Shown: piece after piece, positions 29,570 through 34,859 of the stretch
Numbering within the stretch: position 1 is the first letter of the stretch
Layout: each line of letters opens with the position of its first letter
Origin: Candidatus Woesearchaeota archaeon
GTDB taxonomy: Archaea > Nanobdellota > Nanobdellia > Woesearchaeales > JACPBV01
NCBI GenBank assembly: GCA_019323195.1
Contig: JAHWHQ010000060.1
Location: 1-34,859 of the forward strand
Length of the DNA stretch: 34,859 nucleotides
Direction of reading: 5' to 3'
Position numbers and translations under genes: made by a program
The notes under the pieces: model-generated
What the model was told of the DNA's origin: nothing
Database searches by the model: none
Seen by the model: only the letters and a program-made list of their open reading frames with translations

Positions 29570-29782
29570 AACCGTTATAATGCGGTTTTTTGGCAAGGCT
29601 TGTTAGGGAGGATAAGTGAGGATAGAGAAGGGTTATAACCGTTATAATGCGGTTTTTTGAGGTAATGTGAGGGTATTTTAGTGGGTTTTAAGGTGATAAT
29701 AACCGTTATAATAGGGTTTTTGGATATGAGGTATGATCTTAACAGAGGGATATAGAGAATATAACCGCTATAGTGCGGTTTT
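29570..29782 (+). repeat. Four regularly spaced imperfect palindromes
   Basis: AACCGTTATAATGCGGTT plus a T-run recurs at 29570-29591, 29637-29658, 29701-29721 (CGG changed to GGG) and 29763-29782 (compensated: CGCTATAGTGCGG). Each can pair AACCG with CGGTT; period 62-67 nt, with ~40-45 nt of unrelated purine-rich sequence between. No cas genes nearby. Confidence 0.7.
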
Positions 29783-29868
29783 AAATCATAAAAGTGAGGG
29801 TTATTTTAGGGATAGAAGCCCTAAATTAAGGGGTTTTTGAGTGTCAGAAAGTAAGTCAGGGTTAAAAA

Positions 29869-30495
29869 ATGGCAAAAAATAAGGGTAAATTGTCAAGATC
29901 AGGGCTGGCTATAAGGCTATCCGCAATAAAGGGGTTTATAGGGCCGAAAGTGAGCCTTGAGCAGTATATGACAGACAGTGAGGTGGCTGCAACAGTATTG
30001 TGGGATGCCTATATGAAAGGAGACATAGAGGGTAAAGTTATAGCTGACCTGGGGTGCGGAACCGGAATATTAGGTATAGGGGCTCTGCTGTTAGGGGCAG
30101 AAAAGGTGTTTTTTGTTGAAAGTGACAGCTCTGCTGTGGAAAGGGCAAGGGAAAATGCTGAAGATATGGAAAGTGAGGGTTCAAAGGGGTTCTTCCTTGG
30201 TGATGTTTCTGATTTTGACAAGAAGGCTGATACTGTAATAATGAATCCGCCGTTCGGGGTCAAAAGTGAGCATTCAGACAGGAGGTTTCTGGAAAAGGCT
30301 TTTGAGATCAGCAGGGTTGTTTACAGCTTCCATAAAAGTGAGACAAAAAGATTTATCGAAAGGTTTGCAAAGGATAAGAATTTTGAAACAACGCAGATTA
30401 TTGATTTTGAATACCCGCTGAAAGCCAGCATGGGATTCCATAAAAAAAGGATTGAGAAGATTAGAGTGAGCTGCTTCAGGTTTGCAAGAAAGTGA
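29869..30495 (+). CDS. METTL5-like class I N6-adenine methyltransferase
   Basis: 208 aa. It has the METTL5/archaeal rRNA-methyltransferase pattern: SLEQYMTDSEVAATVLW near the N-terminus, the SAM-binding motif VIADLGCGTGILGIGALLLGA, an acidic motif II FFVESD, and the catalytic NPPFG motif (VIMNPPFGVKSEHSDRRFLE). It ends with the HKKRIEKIRVSCFRF strand. Eukaryotic METTL5 modifies 18S rRNA adenosine; archaeal relatives are thought to act on rRNA, so an rRNA target is expected but unproven. No clear Shine-Dalgarno precedes the ATG; the upstream region carries the palindrome array. Confidence 0.88.
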   Translation: MAKNKGKLSRSGLAIRLSAIKGFIGPKVSLEQYMTDSEVAATVLWDAYMKGDIEGKVIADLGCGTGILGIGALLLGAEKVFFVESDSSAVERARENAEDMESEGSKGFFLGDVSDFDKKADTVIMNPPFGVKSEHSDRRFLEKAFEISRVVYSFHKSETKRFIERFAKDKNFETTQIIDFEYPLKASMGFHKKRIEKIRVSCFRFARK

Positions 30496-30547
30496 GAGTT
30501 CTAGCCGGCGGTTATTTTACTTTAAGGATGCTTAACAGTCCCAACCC

Positions 30548-30616
30548 CATAGTCCCAGCTGGGAATGAGATTTTACCGACGAGAAAATCCGGCTGGGAAT
30601 ATGAGCTGGGACTATG
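30548..30616 (+). terminator. Large stem-loop between methyltransferase gene and rpoL
   Basis: CATAGTCCCAGCT (30548-30560) and AGCTGGGACTATG (30604-30616) are a perfect 13-bp inverted repeat. Inside, GATTTT pairs with AAAATC around a GC-containing loop. It could end the upstream transcript, or be an operator: the same GGGACTAT motif fills the region upstream of 29093. Confidence 0.5.
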
Positions 30617-30641
30617 AAAGCGGGAAGGATTAAGAGAAAGA

Positions 30642-30650
30642 TTTTTAAAT
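30642..30650 (+). promoter_or_regulatory. TATA box of the rpoL operon
   Basis: TTTTTAAAT at 30642-30650 follows a purine-rich BRE-like stretch; with ~26 nt to the start site the leader would be ~45 nt and contains the GAGGAGG Shine-Dalgarno just before the ATG at 30719. Confidence 0.55.
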
Positions 30651-30718
30651 GGACGTGGCTTCTTAATGCTAAAGCAATTAGAATCTAGTAACGGACTAGA
30701 TGTAGAGGAGGATAAAAA

Positions 30719-30985
30719 ATGGAGATCAAAATTACTGAAGAAAAAGGAAACAGGCTGGAGTTTGAGATTGATGAAAACGCAGGTTTTCTTAATGCTTTGA
30801 AAAAGGAACTGCTAAATGACAGCAATGTGAAGGTTGCAACATACTCAATCAAACATCCTTTAGCTGGAAAGCCTAAGATGATCGTAGAGGCTGACAATCC
30901 AAGGAGTGCATTGAACAGCGCTGTAAACAGGCTGAAGAAATTAAACGAAAAGTTTGCGGAGCATGTGAAGAAAGAGATAAAATAA
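30719..30985 (+). CDS. rpoL: DNA-directed RNA polymerase subunit L (Rpb11-like)
   Basis: 88 aa, the normal length. The Rpb11/RpoL signature is clear: EFEIDENAGFLNALKKELLN, then VKVATYSIKHPLAGKPKMIV and ADNPRSALNSAVNRLKKLNE. With RpoD (Rpb3-like) it forms the assembly platform of archaeal RNA polymerase. GAGGAGG lies about 8 nt upstream of the ATG, and the gene is one base from the next, so the two are cotranscribed. This is the clearest archaeal marker in the window. Confidence 0.95.
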   Translation: MEIKITEEKGNRLEFEIDENAGFLNALKKELLNDSNVKVATYSIKHPLAGKPKMIVEADNPRSALNSAVNRLKKLNEKFAEHVKKEIK

Positions 30986-30986
30986 A

Positions 30987-31577
30987 ATGGTTGAGCTTGA
31001 GCAGGCTAAGAGGCTTATTAAACTTGCCAGGGATTCTATTTCTTCTTATCTTTTGGGTGAAGATGTTAAGGATGAAAACCTAAAAAAAGAGTTCTCTGAT
31101 ATTAGAGGGGTTTTTGTAACATTAAACAGGGATGGTGAACTTAGGGGATGCATAGGATTTCCTGAAGGGGTCTATCCGCTTTATGAGGGAATAATCAAGG
31201 CTGCAAGGAGCGCTGCTTTTTCTGACCCAAGGTTTATGCCTGTTGAAAAGGAAGAGCTGAAAGACATCACTATCGAGATAAGCGTACTTACAAAGCCCAT
31301 AAGGATAAAGGCAAAAAAGGCTGAGGATTATATTAAAGAGGTAAAGGTCGGAAGGGATGGGCTTATCGTAAGAAGCGGGTATGGAAGCGGATTATTACTG
31401 CCGCAGGTCGCTACTGAATATAAGTGGGACAGTAAGGTATTTTTAGAGCAGACATGCGTCAAGGCAGGGATTGATAAGGATAGCTGGAGGGATCTGGGGA
31501 ATTGCGAGGTATTCAGGTTTCAAAGCCAGGTTTTTAGTGAAGAATCACCTAATGGAAGGGTAAAAAGGGTACTTTGA
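30987..31577 (+). CDS. AMMECR1-domain protein
   Basis: 196 aa, the family's usual size. Conserved elements: RGVFVTLNRDGELRGCIGFP (with the invariant LRGCIG), AARSAAFSDPRFMPV, ITIEISVLTKP, GLIVRSGYGSGLLLPQVATE and FLEQTCVKAGIDKDSW. The family is universal in archaea and eukaryotes; the conserved Cys and nearby residues suggest an enzyme, but the reaction is not established. Cotranscribed with rpoL (1-nt gap). Confidence 0.93.
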   Translation: MVELEQAKRLIKLARDSISSYLLGEDVKDENLKKEFSDIRGVFVTLNRDGELRGCIGFPEGVYPLYEGIIKAARSAAFSDPRFMPVEKEELKDITIEISVLTKPIRIKAKKAEDYIKEVKVGRDGLIVRSGYGSGLLLPQVATEYKWDSKVFLEQTCVKAGIDKDSWRDLGNCEVFRFQSQVFSEESPNGRVKRVL

Positions 31578-31772
31578 GTCCCTAACATATATATAGTATA
31601 TAGGGTAAATGTATTTTTGGAGTATATTTTGGGGGTATTTCTATGTATTGAATTCTTGATGTACAGGCTCTGTAAAGGCTAAATTTTTAGAAAGATTTAT
31701 ATATCAGCATGGTGCCTAAATAAGTAGTATAACGGCAAAATAAACAGCAATTTAAGGCTATTTTATTGAAAA

Positions 31773-32339
31773 ATGGCATATATAAGGGTTAAGAAGATAA
31801 GGATAAAGGGAAGGGAATACAGGTATGCTTATCTAGTGGAAAACAGGTGGAAGAAAAGGGTGAGGAAAGGAAGCAAGAAAGGGGCAAGGCAGAAGGTTAA
31901 AGGCTACCTGGGAAAGGTTCATGAGTTTCCAAAGGTTGATGAAAAAGGGTTTATGTCTCACTTTGGCGTCAAGGATGTTAAGGGATATTTTGATGCACAT
32001 AAAGTAAGCAAGGTAATAAGGGACCTGGTAAGGGTTGAGCTGATGAATTACGGATTTGCGGAGAATGGGGATTTTTATTCTAACGGGGATCTGGTCGTAT
32101 ATGTCAGCGATAAGGATTTTTTTATCAGGAACCTTAAGGAAGAGAAAGAAAGAAAGATAGTGATTGTGATGAATGAGGGCTTTCTGTGCAGGGAAACTTT
32201 TAGCAGGCTGGTCAACTTCAAAGGCAAGGGGGATGAGAAAGAGATCGGGCTGAGCCTGGGGAATGCTTTGCTTGAGGCAGGGCTTAAGGTTCCTAAAGAG
32301 GTGTTTGTGGAGATGGTGGAGAGGTTTGCGGGGAAGTGA
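31773..32339 (+). CDS. Conserved-type hypothetical protein
   Basis: 188 aa. A very basic N-terminus (YIRVKKIRIKGREYRYAYLV, then RKGSKKGARQKVKGYLG) suggests nucleic-acid contact. The middle has a beta-rich stretch (ENGDFYSNGDLVVYVSDKDF, then KIVIVMNEGFLCRETFSRL) and the end is helical (GNALLEAGLKVPKEVFVEMV). The basic start resembles the opening of IS-like or DNA-binding proteins with a GYLGKV motif. A TATA box at ~31694-31702 lies upstream. Family not identified. Confidence 0.75.
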   Translation: MAYIRVKKIRIKGREYRYAYLVENRWKKRVRKGSKKGARQKVKGYLGKVHEFPKVDEKGFMSHFGVKDVKGYFDAHKVSKVIRDLVRVELMNYGFAENGDFYSNGDLVVYVSDKDFFIRNLKEEKERKIVIVMNEGFLCRETFSRLVNFKGKGDEKEIGLSLGNALLEAGLKVPKEVFVEMVERFAGK

Positions 32340-32415
32340 AGATTTTGGAGATTAGATGAGAATACTTGGCCTTTAACGGTTTTTTGCTTTGATTGAAATT
32401 GAATGTATCGATAGG

Positions 32416-32425
32416 TTTTTATAAA
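32416..32425 (+). promoter_or_regulatory. TATA box of the 106-aa gene
   Basis: TTTTTATAAA at 32416-32425 is centred about 28 nt before the ATG at 32449, the leaderless spacing. Confidence 0.55.
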
Positions 32426-32448
32426 ACAATGGCAATTATGACAATAAT

Positions 32449-32769
32449 ATGGACTGGAAAGAATTTTTTAAAACTAACAGATTAACAATTGGGATTCCTA
32501 TATTGCTATTTATAGGGTTAATTGTATGTGCAGCATTGGACTCAAATATTCATAATGGATTTTACAGTGCCATAAAATCTATTCCAGATACAGCATTATT
32601 ATATTTTAGTATAAGGAGTTATTGTCCATCGCCAGGAGGTGTCAATACTAATTATTCAGTTCCTTGTACTCCTCCAACATTACCATTCACAATATTAGGA
32701 TTATTAATAATTTATTTTATTGTATGCACAATAAGATATAACATCATCAGAATAAAAAATAAAATGTAA
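32449..32769 (+). CDS. Small two-TM membrane protein
   Basis: 106 aa with hydrophobic segments at about 14-32 and 81-96 and an extracytoplasmic-looking loop between them containing two Cys (YCPSPGG, VPCTPP), which might form a disulfide. The C-terminus is basic (RYNIIRIKNKM). Leaderless start supported by the TATA box. The AT-rich codon use differs from the purine-rich neighbours, suggesting more recent acquisition or weak selection. Function unknown. Confidence 0.65.
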   Translation: MDWKEFFKTNRLTIGIPILLFIGLIVCAALDSNIHNGFYSAIKSIPDTALLYFSIRSYCPSPGGVNTNYSVPCTPPTLPFTILGLLIIYFIVCTIRYNIIRIKNKM

Positions 32770-32828
32770 TTCTCTTTTATTTTCCCTAAACAACAACTAT
32801 TATCAAGCATCAGTAATTCTTGAGTTTT

Positions 32829-33518
32829 ATGGAAGATGAAAATAAGGTTCCTAAACACATAGCGGTTATCCTTGACGGAAACCGAAGGTATGCAAGAAAG
32901 CTGGGGATACCTAAATCAAGAGGGCATCTAAAAGGGTTCAATAAGATAAGGGAGCTTTTAGAATGGTGCATGGAGCTTGGAGTTAAGGAGGTTACATTAT
33001 ACTGCTTTTCCACTGAGAACTTTAACAGGGATAAAAAAGAGGTGGATGAACTGTTTGAGCTGTTCAGGAAGAAGATAGGAGAGCTTAAGAAAGACAGGAT
33101 AATAAAGGAGAACAAGGTAAGGATCTCTGTCATCGGAAGGACAGGGATGTTTCCTGAGGATATGCAGAAAGAGATGAAAGAGATTATGGAGCTTACCAAG
33201 GGGCATGAGGATTACAGGCTGAACCTGGCACTGGCTTACGGAGGAAGGAGCGAGATAGTGGATGCCTTTAAGAGAATTATCAAAGCTGGCATCAAGGATG
33301 TTGATGAAGATATCATTAAGAAGAACCTGTATCTTCCTGATGATGTGGACCTATTGATAAGGCCTGGAGGAGAGAAAAGGATAAGCAATTTCCTGCTTTA
33401 CCAGATGGCGTACGGAGAGATCCAATGGATTGACAAGATGTGGCCTGAATTTTCAAAAGAGGATTTCATAGGATGCATTGAGGAGTATAAAAAAAGAGAA
33501 AGGAGATTTGGGGGATAA
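32829..33518 (+). CDS. uppS: cis-Prenyltransferase (undecaprenyl/polyprenyl diphosphate synthase)
   Basis: 229 aa from ATG 32829; TTG at 32820 is in frame but has no better ribosome site. All family motifs are present: HIAVILDGNRRYARKLG (catalytic Asp), the HLKGFNKIRELLEWC helix, TLYCFSTENFNR, ISVIGRTGMFPE, LNLALAYGGRSEIVDAF, and DLLIRPGGEKRISNFLLYQM then AYGEIQW. It adds isopentenyl diphosphate units to make the long-chain polyprenyl carrier lipid for glycan assembly, at the membrane. In this genome it would supply lipid-linked sugar pathways, of possible relevance to the glycosyltransferase domains of locus B. Confidence 0.95.
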   Translation: MEDENKVPKHIAVILDGNRRYARKLGIPKSRGHLKGFNKIRELLEWCMELGVKEVTLYCFSTENFNRDKKEVDELFELFRKKIGELKKDRIIKENKVRISVIGRTGMFPEDMQKEMKEIMELTKGHEDYRLNLALAYGGRSEIVDAFKRIIKAGIKDVDEDIIKKNLYLPDDVDLLIRPGGEKRISNFLLYQMAYGEIQWIDKMWPEFSKEDFIGCIEEYKKRERRFGG

Positions 33519-33580
33519 GCAACCCAAAGCCAATTTACTTCTACAATTTTGATGATGAAACAAAGTGAGAGGTATGAAAA

Positions 33581-34387
33581 TTATAAAACAGAAAAAACAT
33601 AAACCTCAAGGAATCCGGCAATTATGACCAAAAAAAGGGCGAAAATCAATAATAGCAACCCATCAGTTATTATGTGATTGAATTTTTTTGAAAAAAGCTT
33701 TTCCCTCAATGCTGCCTTTGAAACTACACCACCTACAATAGCTGCAGATAAATAGCTGGATGCTTCGGTTATTAAGTGCGGCAATAGAGGAATAATAAAA
33801 ACACCAAAAGAGACCAGTGGATTCTGTGAAGCAGCAGATTGACGTGCAAGAAAGCCAAATATAACACCCCAGGCAGAGGCATTCCATGTTAGGAACAAGA
33901 TAGAACCTGCACCATAGACCAAGGATAATAAGAAACAAGCAATAAGGATTATGATGTTATTGGCCAGGATGGTGATAAATTCACCATGAAGAACTGCCCC
34001 TCCAGCAAGACCAGCAAGCTCTAACTGGCTGGAGAAGATATATTTCACAGCAACTGCCGGCAAGAAAAGAGCATAAAGGGCATAAGCAAAAAAAACGCCC
34101 AGAAACAGGAATATATAAATGGCAAAAATATCGCTATGATCCTTAAAAAGCCCTACTATACTTAATTTATTTTTTCTTATTGACTTATTTTCCTCAGACT
34201 GCAATAATGAATTAAGGGAAGGAACCAAAAGGACAGATATAAATGCTATTGACATTAAACCAGGATTTTTCCCGAAAATGAGCATTGCAGAACCAACACC
34301 TATTAAGGTATATGAAAAAGAGAGTACAAACATAAAAAAGGGCCTTCTTTTTATCCATTGTATTCCAAATAGTTGCTCAAAGACCAT
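33581..34387 (-). CDS. SpoIIM/DUF95-family membrane protein
   Basis: 268 aa with about six membrane segments. The SpoIIM-family features visible are FLGVFFAYALYALFLP, the polar NN motif in FITILANNIIILIACFLLS, GAGSILFLTWNASAWGVIFG, and HLITEASSYLSAAIVGGVVS with the conserved E-x-x-x-Y-L-x-x-A. Bacterial SpoIIM acts in septal membrane remodelling with peptidoglycan hydrolases; archaeal members have unknown roles. Convergent with uppS. Confidence 0.88.
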   Translation of the reverse strand: MVFEQLFGIQWIKRRPFFMFVLSFSYTLIGVGSAMLIFGKNPGLMSIAFISVLLVPSLNSLLQSEENKSIRKNKLSIVGLFKDHSDIFAIYIFLFLGVFFAYALYALFLPAVAVKYIFSSQLELAGLAGGAVLHGEFITILANNIIILIACFLLSLVYGAGSILFLTWNASAWGVIFGFLARQSAASQNPLVSFGVFIIPLLPHLITEASSYLSAAIVGGVVSKAALREKLFSKKFNHIITDGLLLLIFALFLVIIAGFLEVYVFSVL

Positions 34388-34431
34388 TTAATTTACACAG
34401 GTTCTTATTTTTTCCTCTGTCCAGGGGTTCT

Positions 34432-34461
34432 AAAAAAAGAAAAAAGAAAATTCAAAAAAAA
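34432..34461 (-). terminator. Poly-T terminator after the MopE-like gene
   Basis: On the reverse strand the stop is followed by three T-runs (TTTTTTTT, TTTTTT, TTTTTTT) over ~30 nt, typical of archaeal oligo-T termination. Confidence 0.55.
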
Positions 34462-34859
34462 TTAGGTGCAAGCCCCATCCACGCATCCTGTGAAGTTTCC
34501 TGCACATGCAAAGTCAAGGGAGCCATAAACACTGGCAGACATTGTGCAGAAATACTCCTTCAGAATAGAGGAGTCAACACAGTAATCTATATAGGTGTAA
34601 TACTCCCCATCCTTAAAGCCACTGACAGTTCCCTTAAGACCAAATCCATAGCCACCATCGGTCTCATTACATGAATCAGGCTGAGAACATACACCATTGT
34701 CTACCTCGCCATCACAGTCATTGTCCCTGCCATCACATAATTCTGTTGCAGGAGCTACTTCACCAACACAGGCTCCCCATATTCCACCGGTACATGTCTG
34801 CGTTCCTGACTGGCATTCACCTGTGTCAGTCCCACAGGACTTGGTCTGCCCATCAACAC
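34462..34859 (-). CDS. Secreted Cys-rich MopE-like protein, 3' part only
   Basis: 131 C-terminal residues are visible; the gene enters from beyond the window end (reverse strand). Two successive units are seen: CGTDTGECQSGTQTCTGGIW-GAC, then ELCDGRDNDCDGEVDNGVC. The latter is the CDG-x-DNDCDG metal-binding motif of MopE-type repeats, found in large extracellular proteins. The C-terminal ~75 residues, with six Cys, have no recognised family. Disulfide-rich composition implies export to the surface. Confidence 0.85.
   Translation of the reverse strand, partial: VDGQTKSCGTDTGECQSGTQTCTGGIWGACVGEVAPATELCDGRDNDCDGEVDNGVCSQPDSCNETDGGYGFGLKGTVSGFKDGEYYTYIDYCVDSSILKEYFCTMSASVYGSLDFACAGNFTGCVDGACT

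Larger units (their letters stand above)
29094..29868. other. Long intergenic region rich in repeats
   Basis: 775 nt without a long gene. In order: promoter of the reverse winged-helix gene; TGGGA repeats (29113-29250); dispersed repeat copy B (29259-29358); a forward TATA box TTTAAATA at 29459-29466; a 21-codon reading frame (GTG 29500 to TGA 29563-29565); and four evenly spaced palindromes (29570-29782). The forward TATA box implies a transcript covering the palindromes, either a noncoding RNA or a ~380-nt leader of the methyltransferase gene. Confidence 0.5.

Noticed and set aside
29570..29782. CRISPR array
   Set aside because: Only four 18-22 nt imperfect repeats with unequal, purine-rich intervals, copies 3 and 4 diverged, no cas genes and no leader; kept as a palindrome array instead.

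Overview
The window is archaeal and most resembles a DPANN lineage (Woesearchaeota/Pacearchaeota-like); the lineage is an inference, the archaeal assignment is firm. Evidence: an RNA polymerase subunit L gene, an AMMECR1-family gene, a PAC2-family (proteasome-assembly chaperone-like) gene, a METTL5-type methyltransferase, a cis-prenyltransferase and a SpoIIM/DUF95 membrane protein. Many start codons lie about 28-31 nt downstream of a TATA box (leaderless or near-leaderless), others have a purine-rich Shine-Dalgarno. Base composition is AT-rich, and AGG/AGA are the dominant arginine codons.

Layout. (1) 1-6275: locus A, four tightly packed forward genes (5'-truncated multi-pass membrane protein; membrane-anchored 567-aa protein; 555-aa coiled-coil protein; 707-aa protein). 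The 567- and 707-aa proteins share a C-terminal domain. (2) 6276-8085: spacer with a decayed DUF4143-type ATPase C-terminus behind an intact operator-like promoter, and a reverse-strand Ala/Gly-rich membrane protein. (3) 8086-18395: locus B, a forward operon of a winged-helix regulator, a signal-peptide/multi-TM protein with a His/Met/Gly repeat, a protein built of five copies of an undescribed helical repeat, and a giant 1886-aa protein fusing coiled coil, two GT-B glycosyltransferase domains, a SAM methyltransferase domain and a C-terminal region resembling the shared domain of locus A. Together loci A and B look like an uncharacterised membrane-anchored scaffold plus modification system; this is the strongest candidate for something undescribed.

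(4) 18.4-22.0 kb: toxin-antitoxin cluster. An RHH/PIN pair is split by an IS200/IS605-type insertion (tnpA only) with an unusually dense hairpin array, followed by a RelBE-like pair and an MNT/HEPN pair. (5) 22.0-25.3 kb: tandem palindromes over a promoter, then three genes of unknown function (helical, membrane, helical) and a PAC2-family gene. (6) 25.3-29.4 kb: a segment bounded by direct copies of a structured repeat, carrying a catalytic-domain-only tyrosine recombinase, two coiled-coil/winged-helix proteins and two small proteins; a candidate integrated element. (7) 29.1-30.6 kb: noncoding region with TGGGA-type repeats, four evenly spaced palindromes and a long inverted repeat around the METTL5-like gene. 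(8) 30.7-34.9 kb: housekeeping stretch (rpoL, AMMECR1, hypothetical proteins, cis-prenyltransferase, SpoIIM family, 3' part of a secreted MopE-like Cys-rich protein). No tRNA, rRNA or convincing CRISPR array was seen.
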